This document shows positions 1 to 8,915 of a stretch of 64,000 nt of DNA, one piece after another. Origin of the DNA: Rhodoferax aquaticus. Its GTDB lineage: Bacteria > Pseudomonadota > Gammaproteobacteria > Burkholderiales > Burkholderiaceae_C. The position numbers were made by a program, and so were the translations under genes. Below the pieces are notes generated by a model that was not told the origin of the DNA, ran no database searches, and saw nothing but the letters and a program-made list of their open reading frames with translations. Position 1 is the first letter of the stretch; each line of letters starts with the position of its first letter. Location: contig NZ_CP036282.1 of NCBI RefSeq assembly GCF_006974105.1, positions 3,348,001 to 3,412,000 on the forward strand, in the 5' to 3' direction.

Positions 1-2
1 TA

Positions 3-1418
3 AGACTCAGCACCGTCCAGCCCGTATGGGACTTCAATGCCTTGGAGATTCAAAACGTGCTGTTGGCTGAGATACAACCCCTAGAGGTCGCTGCCATTCA
101 GGTTTTGGACGCAAAAGGCAAAGTGTTTGCCGCCATTGCCCGAGATGCTTCCGGCCAAGCGGTAGCGGGCTTGGTGCCAAGCAGCACGAGTTCCATACGC
201 CGTACCACCGACCTGTTTCGTGAGAACACACTGACGGGCAATGTCAAAGACAGCGTTGTAAACATCCGCATTGGCCAAGTGGTTGTGGACTTTTCGCGTG
301 CGCGCATAGACCAAGCTCTTGCATCTGACACCCTGCGCCGCATAGTGGAGATCATTGTGATTGATGCGGTGCTGCTGCTCGCATTGGCATTTAGCTTACG
401 CACCGTATTTACACCCTTGGCCGCCCTGCGCGACGCACTGTTCAGCTTGGCCCAGCAAGACGATGAAGAAGTTCGCGAACTTCCAGAAGACAAGCGCAAT
501 GAATTTGGCGAAGTCATCAAAGGCTTTAACCTCACCCAACGCAAGCTCAAAGGCGTCATGCAACGCCGGCGTGTGTCTGAGGAAGCTCTGCGCCATGCAG
601 TCGAAAAAACGGAGGCCGCCTACGCAGAACTCCAATCCACGCAGGCCGCCCTGATTCAATCGGAGCGTCTTGCCAGCTTAGGCGGATTGGTAGCGGGAGT
701 CGCCCATGAAATCAACACCCCCATTGGTGTCGCACTGACCAGCGCCTCTGTGTTGAACGAAGGCACGACCCAGCTGCGCGACAGCATCGAAGGTGGCTCC
801 ATTCGCAAGTCGGAAGTCATGGCCTACTTGAACATGGCGGAAGAAGCCTCACGCCTCATACTGACCAATGCACAGCGTGCCGCACAGTTGATACACAGTT
901 TCAAGCAAGTGGCCGTAGACCAAACCAGTGAAATGCGCCGCGAATACGAGCTAGGTGGCTACCTCCAAGAAGTCGTATCCAGCCTTAGGCCCACGATCAA
1001 ACAAGGGCACGGGCAAGTCAGCATCCATTGCCCAAGCCCCGTGCTGGTTGAAGGCCTGCCAGGTGCTATGGCGCAGGTGCTCACCAACCTCATCATGAAC
1101 GCACTCACCCACGCCTTTGAGCCGGGGGTAGGTGGTCAAATTGATATCCACGTCAGCAGCGCCGGTGACACCGTAACGTTGAGCTTGAGCGACAACGGGC
1201 GCGGAATCCCCTCTGAAGACATAAGCAAGGTGTTTGACCCTTTCTTCACCACGCGCCGCGGACGTGGCGGCACAGGTCTGGGCCTCAACATTGTGTACAA
1301 CATCGTCACCAGCCGCTTTGCAGGCAGCATTGAAGTCAGCAGCACGGTGGGCACGGGCACCACGTTCACCATGCGCTTTCCCAGAGTGCTGCCCCCTAGC
1401 ACCAACAAGCCAGCTTAG
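3..1418 (+). CDS. Sensor histidine kinase, 5' end outside window
   Basis: The frame is open to the left edge, so the N-terminus is missing. The visible part starts with an extracytoplasmic stretch (VWDFN, typical of CHASE-like sensor domains), then a hydrophobic segment encoded around 340-410, a HAMP-like linker, a coiled coil, and a HisKA dimerisation domain with the phospho-acceptor His in AHEINTP (codon 704-706). The HATPase_c domain follows, with an N box (NLIMNA), a G1 box (DNGRGIP), an F box (DPFFTTRRG) and a G2 box (GTGLGL). It should autophosphorylate in response to a periplasmic signal; the partner regulator is not visible. Its stop codon overlaps the stop of the convergent LysR gene. 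The kinase assignment is firm; the ligand is unknown. Confidence 0.9.
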   Translation, partial: RLSTVQPVWDFNALEIQNVLLAEIQPLEVAAIQVLDAKGKVFAAIARDASGQAVAGLVPSSTSSIRRTTDLFRENTLTGNVKDSVVNIRIGQVVVDFSRARIDQALASDTLRRIVEIIVIDAVLLLALAFSLRTVFTPLAALRDALFSLAQQDDEEVRELPEDKRNEFGEVIKGFNLTQRKLKGVMQRRRVSEEALRHAVEKTEAAYAELQSTQAALIQSERLASLGGLVAGVAHEINTPIGVALTSASVLNEGTTQLRDSIEGGSIRKSEVMAYLNMAEEASRLILTNAQRAAQLIHSFKQVAVDQTSEMRREYELGGYLQEVVSSLRPTIKQGHGQVSIHCPSPVLVEGLPGAMAQVLTNLIMNALTHAFEPGVGGQIDIHVSSAGDTVTLSLSDNGRGIPSEDISKVFDPFFTTRRGRGGTGLGLNIVYNIVTSRFAGSIEVSSTVGTGTTFTMRFPRVLPPSTNKPA

Positions 1419-2302
1419 GCCCAATCAGGCGCCATAGCGCGCACGGTGTCCAGCACCATTTGCTTGTTGGCGTCTACCCGCTTGCCACTGCGCCACGCAA
1501 CCATCACCTCCCACTCCCACAAAGGCAGATCTTGTAGGTCAAGCTTGACCAGGCGCCCCTCGCGCAAGTCGCGTTTGGCGGCCACCTCGGGCATGAAGGT
1601 CAAAAATCCATGCTCTAACGCCATCTCCCGCGCCGCACTGGCAGGCTGCACCGTGTGGATAGGCCCAGGCACGGTGCGCAAGGTGCGCAGCAGGTCAATC
1701 AACTGGTAGCAGCCATCGCCCCATGACTGCGGGGCCAAGCGGGCGTTGGCCACCTCGGCCAAGCTGCGGGGTTTGGACTTGGCCAAGGAATGGCTTTTGT
1801 GCACCACCGCAATAATGGGTGAGCGCCATAGCTTTTCCATCTGAATGCCCGCCATGGGTGGGCACTTGATCACAAAACCCAGCTGCGACTTGCCCGTGAG
1901 CAGCTCTTCCATGATGGCCGGTGAATGGTCAGTGCGGCAGCGAATCTCAATCGGCGCTTGCGCCAAGGCCAACAAAATAGGGCCGAACACCACCGAGCTC
2001 AGAGAAGGCAAACACGCCAAGGTCACCCGGGGCAAGGCCGGCGCACTCTGTATGGCTTGCCGCCCCTGCTCCAGCGCGGCCAATGCGGCCTGCGCGCTGG
2101 GCAAAAAAGCATCACACGCAGCCGTGGGTTGCGCGCCTCTGCGGTGGCGCTGAAACAGTTGCGCACCGATGTCGGCTTCCAAAGCACTCACCCGCTGGCT
2201 CACTTGCGGCTGCGACCAGCCCCTGCGCGCCGCCGCTTGGCTGAAGCTGCCACACGCCACGATGTCCACCAAGAGCTGCAAGTCGTCCAATGCAATAGCC
2301 AT
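1415..2302 (-). CDS. LysR-family transcriptional regulator
   Basis: A 295-residue protein with the standard LysR layout: an N-terminal winged helix-turn-helix (about residues 3-62, with GSFSQAAARRGWSQPQVSQR as the recognition region) and a C-terminal periplasmic-binding-like effector domain. The ATG at 2302 was chosen over a TTG two codons upstream because it places the HTH at the usual distance from the start. It is divergent from the mdtH-like efflux gene with 100 bp between the starts, so it probably controls that gene. The effector is unknown. Confidence 0.9.
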   Translation of the reverse strand: MAIALDDLQLLVDIVACGSFSQAAARRGWSQPQVSQRVSALEADIGAQLFQRHRRGAQPTAACDAFLPSAQAALAALEQGRQAIQSAPALPRVTLACLPSLSSVVFGPILLALAQAPIEIRCRTDHSPAIMEELLTGKSQLGFVIKCPPMAGIQMEKLWRSPIIAVVHKSHSLAKSKPRSLAEVANARLAPQSWGDGCYQLIDLLRTLRTVPGPIHTVQPASAAREMALEHGFLTFMPEVAAKRDLREGRLVKLDLQDLPLWEWEVMVAWRSGKRVDANKQMVLDTVRAMAPDWA

Positions 2303-2402
2303 AACCAAAACCCATATGAAGTATTACGCGTTAGCGACTTCCATAATAACTAACAGGCCTTGAGAATGGAGCTTCCCTGCACACAAACACCACGCCCGCT
2401 CC

Positions 2403-3617
2403 ATGACAACACAACGCGCAAGAACCCTAGGCCGACGCTTCATCATGGTAGACAACCTCTTGGTGGTGGTCGGATTCTTCTGCGTGTTTCCCTTGGTCAG
2501 CTTGCACTTCGTAGACCAGCTGGGCTGGGCGGGCGCTGCTGTCGGCTTGGCGCTGGGCATGCGCCAGGTCGTGCAGCAGGGGATGGGGCTGTTGGGAGGC
2601 TCCTTGGCGGACCGGTTTGGCGCCAAACCCTTGATCGTGGGTGGCATGCTGCTGCGCGCAGCCAGCTTCGCCCTCATGGCCGTGGCCCACCATCCGGGCG
2701 TGCTGGTGTTTGCCTGCGTGGTCTCGGGTTTAGGTGGCATGCTGTTTGACCCACCGCGCGGTGCACTCATTGTCAAACTCACCCGCCCCCATGAGCGCAA
2801 CCGCTTTTACAGCCTGCTCATGATGCAAGACAGTGCAGCGGCAGTGGGTGGTGCACTCCTGGGTACTTGGCTTTTGGCGTTTGACTTTTTTTGGGTGGCC
2901 ATGGGCGGCTGCGCCATGTTTAGCTTGGCCGCGCTGGCCAATGCATGGCTGCTTCCTGCCTACCGCGTAGCCTCCAAGCGCGCAGCGCCCCTGGCCTCGA
3001 TGCGCGCGGTACTGGCAGACAAAGCGTTCTTGGCCTATGTGTTCACCTTGAGCGGCTACTACGCACTGACCGTGCAAACCATGCTCTTGCTCCCCGTCAC
3101 CATCAAGCAACTGGCAGGTACCGCGCAGGCGGTGAGCTGGATGTATGCCATCGACACCGTCTTGTCGCTGGCCCTGCTCTACCCCTTGGCCCGACTTGGC
3201 GAGCGGTACTTGAAACTAGAAACCCGCATCTTGCTGGGCCTGCTCACCATGACCACTGCCATGGCGGCTATGGCATGGGTGCACAGCCTGCACGCGGCCT
3301 TTGTGGTGCTATCGCTCTTCTTCATCGGCTCGCTGGTGACGGAACCCGCACGCGAAGAGCTCTTGGCACGCTTCGCCCAAGCGCACGCCCGCGCGAGCTA
3401 CATGGGCATGGGGCGCATGGGTTTGGCCGTGGGCGGCTTGGTGGGCTACACCGGTGGCGGCTACTTGCTAGATGCCTCACGTGCCTTGCAGCAGCCCGGC
3501 TTACCTTGGCTGGTGGTGGCGCTGGTGGGCGCACTCACATGTTTGGCACTGTATCGGCAGTTTGCAGCGCCTGAGCCAAAGGCGGCCTTGGCCTTTGAAT
3601 GCAAGTCACTCCCCTAG
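2403..3617 (+). CDS. mdtH: MFS multidrug efflux transporter, MdtH-like
   Basis: A 404-residue major facilitator, the same length as E. coli MdtH (402). The N-terminus matches that family closely: VDNLLVVVGFFCVFPLVSL, then DQLGWAGAAVGLALGMRQ, the loop 2-3 signature GGSLADRFGAKP, and FDPPRGALIVKL. Twelve hydrophobic segments are expected. It should be an inner-membrane proton-driven exporter of drugs or toxic metabolites. The start at 2403 is supported by alignment of the first residues with MdtH from memory rather than by a clear ribosome-binding site. The divergent LysR gene is the likely regulator. Confidence 0.88.
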   Translation: MTTQRARTLGRRFIMVDNLLVVVGFFCVFPLVSLHFVDQLGWAGAAVGLALGMRQVVQQGMGLLGGSLADRFGAKPLIVGGMLLRAASFALMAVAHHPGVLVFACVVSGLGGMLFDPPRGALIVKLTRPHERNRFYSLLMMQDSAAAVGGALLGTWLLAFDFFWVAMGGCAMFSLAALANAWLLPAYRVASKRAAPLASMRAVLADKAFLAYVFTLSGYYALTVQTMLLLPVTIKQLAGTAQAVSWMYAIDTVLSLALLYPLARLGERYLKLETRILLGLLTMTTAMAAMAWVHSLHAAFVVLSLFFIGSLVTEPAREELLARFAQAHARASYMGMGRMGLAVGGLVGYTGGGYLLDASRALQQPGLPWLVVALVGALTCLALYRQFAAPEPKAALAFECKSLP

Positions 3618-3705
3618 CCAAGCCCCTGCCATAGGGCGCACAATGCCAAGGCAAGGTAGGGCAAACCGTGCCCTTGCCACCCCCTGATTTTTGAAAGCTC
3701 TTGCT

Positions 3706-4287
3706 ATGAAACTTCGCACCTCTTTGGGCATTGCCGCCCTCCTCGCCACAGTCACCAGCTTGGGGCAAGCCCAAATGCTGGGCCCACTGAGCGTGAGCCC
3801 CGCAGTTGCAAAAGTTGGGGAACCAGTCACAGTCACCGTCAACATCGACGTGGTTTCAGGCAATTACTGCGGCTTCGCCGTTTTTTTTGGTGATGGCACC
3901 GACAAAGACGGCGTGAGCGACGTTAGCCACGTGAGCCCTTTTGTGTTCCAGCACAGCTACGCCAAGCCCGGCACCTACACCATTAACCTCGGTGGCCGGC
4001 ATGTACAGTCGCACCCCAACTGCGGTGGCGCGGACAAGACCGCTACCGTAAAGGTGGAAGGTGCAGCCGCCCCAGCGGCAACTCCGGCACCGGCAGCCAC
4101 GCCTACACCAGCGTCCCTATGCCCAAGCCCTTGGAAGCTAGTGCCCAAGTCCAACAACACCAAAACGGGAGCTTACGCGTGCTCTGCCAAACCAGGCACA
4201 GCCCTGCCGACGCCAAAGCCCACTTGCCCCGGTGACCTCACGTATTCTGAAAATGCAAAAAAAGGGCAGTTTAGCTGCAAGCCCTAA
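3706..4287 (+). CDS. Secreted protein with PKD-like domain
   Basis: A 193-residue protein with a cleavable signal peptide (hydrophobic IAALLATVTSLGQAQ, cleavage probably after QAQ). Residues about 25-120 form a beta-sandwich resembling a PKD domain (FGDGTD, and HSYAKPGTYTI near its end, with two cysteines that may form a disulphide). An Ala/Pro/Thr linker follows, then a Cys-containing C-terminal tail with two similar segments (CPSPWKLVP and CPGDLTYS). The ATG at 3706 was preferred to an upstream TTG because it begins the signal peptide directly. The function is not recognised; an exported binding or adhesion protein is possible. Confidence 0.7.
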   Translation: MKLRTSLGIAALLATVTSLGQAQMLGPLSVSPAVAKVGEPVTVTVNIDVVSGNYCGFAVFFGDGTDKDGVSDVSHVSPFVFQHSYAKPGTYTINLGGRHVQSHPNCGGADKTATVKVEGAAAPAATPAPAATPTPASLCPSPWKLVPKSNNTKTGAYACSAKPGTALPTPKPTCPGDLTYSENAKKGQFSCKP

Positions 4288-4302
4288 GGTAAATTAGGCT
4301 GT

Positions 4303-4347
4303 GGCGCGCATGGTATATGCGCAGATAGCTCTCATTTAAATAGCATT
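4303..4347 (+). repeat. Dispersed ~45-bp Comamonadaceae-type repeat, copy 1
   Basis: The intergenic stretch 4288-4440 holds a diverged copy of the window-wide repeat (GCGCATGGTATATGCGC followed by AGATAGCT and AAATAGCA). It lies between the convergent ends of the PKD-like and EamA genes. No gene is seen in the gap. Confidence 0.55.
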
Positions 4348-4440
4348 CTGCGCGCATAGCATGCAGCCCACGGGCACATAGACATCAGCGACTTAGCCGC
4401 TTGAGCGGCACTCTGGGGCACCGTGCCTCAGCTTGTGGGT

Positions 4441-5391
4441 TTACGCTGGTTTTCGACGCTGGGCCAACGTGCTCAGCGCAACCCCTAGCACCACCACCAG
4501 CGCCCCCGCCCAAGTGAGCAGGCCATAGGTCTCGCCCAAGAACAGGTAGCCTGCGCCCAGACCGATGGAGGCTGCCACATAGCCCATTTGGCTCAGGTAC
4601 ACCGGCCCCCCCACTTTTTGCAGCCTGAAAAACACCGCAAACATCGCGGAGCTGGCCAGTACCTGGGCTAACACCAAGTCAGGCCGGGCCAGTGCCGGAC
4701 CCCAATCAAAACCGTGGCCCAGTGCCTGAGCCGCCACGAACAAAAATGCGGCAGAACTCAGGTTGGTGCCCACTGCCAAGGCCAAGCCACTGGCCTGCCC
4801 CGGCCAGTCACGCGTGCGGTACACATTGCCACAGGCCAAAGCCATAGGAATCAAAAACGCCACACCCAGCCACAGCGGCTGCACCGCAGCACTGCCCGCT
4901 GGCAAAGCGCCTGCGCCAAACTGGCCCTTAGACAGCACGATCAAGACCGCGCCCACAAAGCCACAGGCAATGCCTGCAAGCCCAAAACCATTCACCGCCT
5001 GCATGCGCAGCGCCACCACAATCGCCAGCGTGATGATGGGCGAGAACGTGAACATGATGGAGGTGAGCCCGGCGCCCAGCTTGGGGATCACCATGAACAC
5101 CAACACGTTGGGAATGGCATACGAAATAATGCCTGCCAGCAGGTAATAGCGCCCAAACCGCAGGTTCAGCGGCACCGCTTGGCGGGTCAACAACGCCACC
5201 ACGCTCAGCACCAGCCCCGAGCCCGCAGAAATCAAGAATGCCCACACCACAGGCGCAATGCCCGCCGTCCCCGACAACTTGCCCAAAGGAAAGGTCAGCC
5301 CCAGCATGGAGCCAGTGGCCAGCAGCAAGAGCAAGGGGTTGTCTAAGAACCGGCGCGGCGCGGGCGCGGGTAGGTGCGAACTAGATGGCAT
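4441..5391 (-). CDS. EamA/DMT-family transporter
   Basis: A 316-residue membrane protein with about ten hydrophobic segments in two EamA-like halves, as in the drug/metabolite transporter superfamily (for example LLLLATGSMLGLTFPLGKLS at the start and a VYLSQMGYVAASIGLGAGYL segment in the second half). It probably exports a small metabolite. The ATG at 5391 starts a short polar N-terminus. The open frame continues far upstream, but only as a shadow of the LysR gene. It lies 56 bp downstream of a LysR gene on the same strand and may be co-transcribed with it. Confidence 0.85.
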   Translation of the reverse strand: MPSSSHLPAPAPRRFLDNPLLLLLATGSMLGLTFPLGKLSGTAGIAPVVWAFLISAGSGLVLSVVALLTRQAVPLNLRFGRYYLLAGIISYAIPNVLVFMVIPKLGAGLTSIMFTFSPIITLAIVVALRMQAVNGFGLAGIACGFVGAVLIVLSKGQFGAGALPAGSAAVQPLWLGVAFLIPMALACGNVYRTRDWPGQASGLALAVGTNLSSAAFLFVAAQALGHGFDWGPALARPDLVLAQVLASSAMFAVFFRLQKVGGPVYLSQMGYVAASIGLGAGYLFLGETYGLLTWAGALVVVLGVALSTLAQRRKPA

Positions 5392-5447
5392 GAAGCGGGT
5401 GAACCCCAAAAGTAGGCGGCACACAGGCGTGCGCGCAAAGGGACGGA

Positions 5448-6344
5448 TTATCGTCGCCAAGGCTCCGAGGCGAAGCGCGCGACCAGAAAGTCCATCAAGG
5501 CGCGCACCGCTGGTGACAAATGCTTGCGCGAAGGGTAGAGCGCGTAGATATTCATCATGGGCAGCTGCCACTGTGGCAGCACCAGCTGCAAGCTGCCATC
5601 TTGCAGATGCGGGCTTGCCAGGTAGGTGGGTTGCATGGCTACCCCGCCACCCGCGAGCGCAGCCCGCATCAAGGCGGTGGCCTCGTTGGCGCTGAAGTGG
5701 CTGGCCACGTGCACCTCGGCGTGCTCCACGCCGCGCTGCAGCTTCCACTCGCTCTTGCCGAAGTTGGCATAGCTCAGGCAACGGTGGGCCTGTAAGTCTG
5801 CAGGCAGCTGCGGGGTGCCGTGCTTCGCCAAGTAACCGGGCGAAGCCACCAGCACGGAGGCACACGGCGCAAGTACGCGGCCGATGAGCGCCGGGTCCGG
5901 CTCGGCGCTGATGCGGATGGCCAAGTCGATGCGTGCCTCTACCAGGTTGAGTGCGCCTTCGCTGGCATTGAGGTCGATTTTGAGCTGGGGGTAGAGCGCC
6001 AGAAAGTCGGCAATCGCCGCCGCCAATTCGGCATAAGCAAACGACATGCTGCAGGTCACCCGCAGTTGTCCGCGCAGCGCGCCGTCGTGGCGGCTGGTCT
6101 CCTCTTCCACGTTTTCCATGAGCGCCAGCATCTGCTGGCTGCGGCGCAGGCAACTCTCGCCGGCGTCGGTCAACGTGACTCTACGGGTGGTGCGCTGCAA
6201 GAGCCGTGCGCCCAGCCACTGCTCCAGCTCAGCGATATAGCGCGTCACCATGGCGCGGGACATGTCCAACTTGTCAGCCGTGGCACTGAAGCTGCCACTC
6301 TGCGCCACCTCCACAAACACCTGCATGGCGGTCAAACGGTCCAT
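5448..6344 (-). CDS. LysR-family transcriptional regulator
   Basis: A 298-residue LysR protein. The HTH is within residues 1-60 (GSFSATADKLDMSRAMVTRY), followed by a linker helix and a substrate-binding domain. It is divergent from the exported metallo-beta-lactamase-fold gene (129 bp between starts) and upstream of the EamA transporter on its own strand, so either or both could be targets. The first residues (MDRLTAMQVFVEVAQSGSF) are those of the subfamily that usually regulates a neighbouring metabolic or efflux gene. Confidence 0.92.
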   Translation of the reverse strand: MDRLTAMQVFVEVAQSGSFSATADKLDMSRAMVTRYIAELEQWLGARLLQRTTRRVTLTDAGESCLRRSQQMLALMENVEEETSRHDGALRGQLRVTCSMSFAYAELAAAIADFLALYPQLKIDLNASEGALNLVEARIDLAIRISAEPDPALIGRVLAPCASVLVASPGYLAKHGTPQLPADLQAHRCLSYANFGKSEWKLQRGVEHAEVHVASHFSANEATALMRAALAGGGVAMQPTYLASPHLQDGSLQLVLPQWQLPMMNIYALYPSRKHLSPAVRALMDFLVARFASEPWRR

Positions 6345-6473
6345 GATTTGCTCAATTTATGAAACAGTAATGCGCGAATTATCGGGTTTATCTGCGCGGA
6401 TATTGAAATTAAAGTTCAACCCAACGCTAATGAGCTTGTCTCCCAGCGCTTTATCAACCCACAGGAGTTCACC

Positions 6474-7340
6474 ATGATCCGCACTACCGTTATCGCCGCC
6501 TCTATCGCCATTGCTTTCGGCGCTGCCAATGCCCAGCAAGCCCTCACCGTCAAGGTCTACAACGCCGACGGCAACAGCTTCAACGTCAACTCCACCTTGG
6601 TCTACGGGCAAAAAGACGCCATCGTCATCGACGCCGGTTTCACCCGTGCCGACGCCTTGCGCATCGCTGCCAACGTGCTCGACAGTGGCAAGCAACTCAC
6701 CACCATCTATGTGAGCCAAGCCGACCCGGACTACTACTTCGGCGTGGAAGCGCTGAAAGAAGTGTTCCCCCAAGCCGACGTGGTGAGCACACCCGCCGTG
6801 CTGGGCAAACTGGCCCCCAAACTGGCGGGCAAGGTCGCGTTTTGGGGCCCCAAAATGGGTGCCAACGCCCCCCGCAAGCCCGTGGTGCCCCGCGCCCTGG
6901 AAGGCAACACCTTGACGCTGGAAGGCCAGACCATCGAGATCCGTGGCACCCAAGGCCTGCTGGCGCACCGCCCCTATGCGTGGATTCCGTCCATCAAGGC
7001 GGTGGTGGGCAACATCGGTGTGTTCGGCAATATGCACGTCTGGACCGCTGACACACAAACCGCTGCCGAACGCGCCGCCTGGGTGGCCCAGCTCGACGAA
7101 ATGGCGGCCTTGAAGCCCGAACTGGTGATTCCCGGCCACATGAAGGCGGGCACCAAGGTCGATGCCAGCACCATTGCGTTTACCAAAGACTATTTGCAAA
7201 CGTTCGAAAAGAACTTGGCTGCCAACAAGACCAGCGCCACGCTGATCCCCGCCATGAAGCAGGCCTACCCTGCCCTGACTGACGGTGGCTTGTCGCTGGA
7301 CATTGGCGCCAAGGTCAACACGGGCGAGATGAAGTGGTAA
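6474..7340 (+). CDS. Exported MBL-fold protein with altered metal motif
   Basis: A 288-residue protein with a signal peptide (cleavage near ANA/QQ at residue 20), so periplasmic. The fold is recognisable from the N-terminal strands (STLVYGQKDAIVIDAGF) and a late PGH. The diagnostic THxHxDH metal motif reads SQADPDY at residues 81-87: all three His positions are replaced (by Gln, Asp and Tyr) and only the Asp is kept. Either it binds metal differently or the catalytic site is lost. A good ribosome-binding site (AGGAG) precedes the ATG. It is divergent from a LysR gene and 26 bp upstream of a DsbA-family gene, probably in one operon. The substrate is unknown. Confidence 0.8.
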   Translation: MIRTTVIAASIAIAFGAANAQQALTVKVYNADGNSFNVNSTLVYGQKDAIVIDAGFTRADALRIAANVLDSGKQLTTIYVSQADPDYYFGVEALKEVFPQADVVSTPAVLGKLAPKLAGKVAFWGPKMGANAPRKPVVPRALEGNTLTLEGQTIEIRGTQGLLAHRPYAWIPSIKAVVGNIGVFGNMHVWTADTQTAAERAAWVAQLDEMAALKPELVIPGHMKAGTKVDASTIAFTKDYLQTFEKNLAANKTSATLIPAMKQAYPALTDGGLSLDIGAKVNTGEMKW

Positions 7341-7366
7341 ACACCAGCGCAGAGAAAGACAAGGCC

Positions 7367-8023
7367 ATGTCCACCACCATCACCTATTTGTTCGACCCCT
7401 TGTGCGGCTGGTGCTATGGCGCCTCACCCGCCATGCAGCGCCTCCAACAGCAAGCCGACATCACGCTAGAGTTGCTGCCCACGGGCTTGTTCAGCGGCAC
7501 GGGGGCGCGCACCATGGATGCGCAGTTTGCCCAGTACGCGTGGAGCAACGATGTGCGCATCCAAAAGCTCAGCGGCCAGGTGTTTAGCGAACGCTACCGC
7601 GCCGACGTGTTGGAGCGTGCGGGTGGTCGCTTTGATTCTGGCCCCGCCACACTGGCACTGGCTGCCGTGGCGTTCACAGCGCCTGAGCGAGAGCTGGACG
7701 CGCTCAAAGCCCTACAAGAGGCCCGCTATGTGCACGGCCAAGACATCACGCAAATGCCCGTGCTAGTGGCTGTGCTTTATGGCTTAGGCCTGAGCGATGC
7801 GGCCACCCGTTTGGCCCAATCGGCCCAGCAGGTCGATGCCGAGTTGCTGGCCACGGCCCAAGCCCGCATGGCCCGCGCGCAGGCACTGATGCGTGCCCAT
7901 AGCGCACAAGGCGTGCCTACCGTGCTGGTGCGCACCGCACAAGGCGAACGCGTGCTGCCCAGCAGCGCGCTGTACGGTGACTTTGACGCACTCATGACCC
8001 ATATCAAGGTCTCAAAGAGCTAA
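7367..8023 (+). CDS. DsbA-family thioredoxin-like protein
   Basis: A 218-residue protein with an N-terminal CGWC active site (residues 13-16, context FDPLCGWCYG) and the helical insertion of the DsbA/FrnE group. No signal peptide is visible, so it is probably a cytoplasmic thiol oxidoreductase or isomerase rather than a periplasmic folding enzyme. The ATG at 7367 was chosen over a GTG at 7334 that overlaps the upstream stop. Its position directly after the MBL-fold gene suggests co-transcription. Confidence 0.85.
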   Translation: MSTTITYLFDPLCGWCYGASPAMQRLQQQADITLELLPTGLFSGTGARTMDAQFAQYAWSNDVRIQKLSGQVFSERYRADVLERAGGRFDSGPATLALAAVAFTAPERELDALKALQEARYVHGQDITQMPVLVAVLYGLGLSDAATRLAQSAQQVDAELLATAQARMARAQALMRAHSAQGVPTVLVRTAQGERVLPSSALYGDFDALMTHIKVSKS

Positions 8024-8120
8024 GCCGCCCACAATGGCCCTAACGCACCACCCCCGTGGCGCGTGGGGCCCATTGCCACGCAAGACGCCCCGTGTTCAAC
8101 ACCCGTCAACAGGACTTGCT

Positions 8121-8360
8121 ATGGATCTGCTCAAACACGACATCGCCCACGAATTTCCAGCCCTCAAAGACAAAATTCACACCCTCAAAACCACCCACCA
8201 GCACTTCGCCAAGCTCTACACCGAGTACGACGAACTCAACCACGAGATTGCCAAAATCGAAACCGGTGGCGCCGTCATGAGCGACGAAGCGCTGGAAGTG
8301 GAAAAGAAAAAGCGCCTCAAGCTCAAAGACGAAATCGTGCAAATGCTCAACAAGGCCTAA
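8121..8360 (+). CDS. DUF465 (YdcH-like) small coiled-coil protein
   Basis: A 79-residue, highly charged, helical protein (LLKHDIAHEFPALKDKIHTL at the start, then a Lys/Glu-rich helix ending KLKDEIVQML). Length and pattern match the DUF465/YdcH family of short coiled-coil proteins, whose function is unknown. It lies 97 bp after the DsbA-family gene. Confidence 0.85.
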   Translation: MDLLKHDIAHEFPALKDKIHTLKTTHQHFAKLYTEYDELNHEIAKIETGGAVMSDEALEVEKKKRLKLKDEIVQMLNKA

Positions 8361-8400
8361 GCAGCCGACCACCGGCAATTACAGTGGCAAAAAGTGCCGC

Positions 8401-8446
8401 TTGCGCATATGGATATTGCGCAAGCAGCTACCAAAAAAATAGCAAA
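8401..8446 (+). repeat. Dispersed ~45-bp repeat, copy 2
   Basis: A good copy of the dispersed repeat (ATGGATATTGCGCAAGCAGC, then CTACC and AAATAGCAAA), in the gap between the DUF465 gene and the convergent cytochrome c gene. Confidence 0.75.
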
Positions 8447-8498
8447 TGGGTTTGCTATGTGATTGCCAAGAGTTCACGCTGACTAGCCTTGGGCGCAG

Positions 8499-8915
8499 TC
8501 ACCGGTTGCTTAGCGTTGCCAGGTAGGCCACGATATCCGCGCGGTCTGCCGCCTGCTCCACTTGGTAGCCCATGGCTTGGCCTGGCACCAAGGCCTCGGG
8601 GTTGGTGAGCCAAGCTTTGAGTTTGTCAGGCGTCCATCGGTGCGTGGCTTTTGCCATGGCGGCAGAGTAGTCATAGCCCGGTGCCTTGCCCGCAGGCCGG
8701 CCGAACACGCCGCGCAATGCCGGGCCCACCCGGTGGGCATCTAGGCTATGGCAGGCCACACAGCGGCTCTCGAACAACTGCTGCCCATGCGCTACCGACT
8801 CGGCTTGCGCGCTACCGGCAGCAAGCCCCCATGTGAGGGCCACCAGCCCCGCCCATGACGCGGCCCTGCTGGGCACGCGCCCTGTGCGGCGTGCGGTTTG
8901 CCTGCCCACGCGCAT
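8499..8915 (-). CDS. Exported class I c-type cytochrome
   Basis: A 138-residue protein with an Arg-rich N-terminus and a signal peptide ending in AQA. It has one haem-binding CVACH motif and a distal Met ligand (GQAMGYQV), the layout of a small soluble class I cytochrome c in the periplasm. Its start overlaps the stop of the upstream ferritin-like gene (TGATG), so the two are translationally coupled. Transcription probably comes from the ECF-type promoter at 9589-9619. It should carry electrons to or from the ferritin-like protein or another periplasmic redox partner; the partner is inferred from context only. Confidence 0.88.
   Translation of the reverse strand: MRVGRQTARRTGRVPSRAASWAGLVALTWGLAAGSAQAESVAHGQQLFESRCVACHSLDAHRVGPALRGVFGRPAGKAPGYDYSAAMAKATHRWTPDKLKAWLTNPEALVPGQAMGYQVEQAADRADIVAYLATLSNR

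Noticed and set aside
3651-3679. Terminator after the mdtH-like gene
   Set aside because: An imperfect nested inverted repeat (GGCAAG..GGGC/GCCC..TTGCC) exists but has no T run directly after it.
4441-6153. 570-residue protein fusing a LysR-antisense-like region to the EamA transporter
   Set aside because: The N-terminal half is an out-of-frame reading of the LysR gene; the transporter starts at the ATG at 5391.
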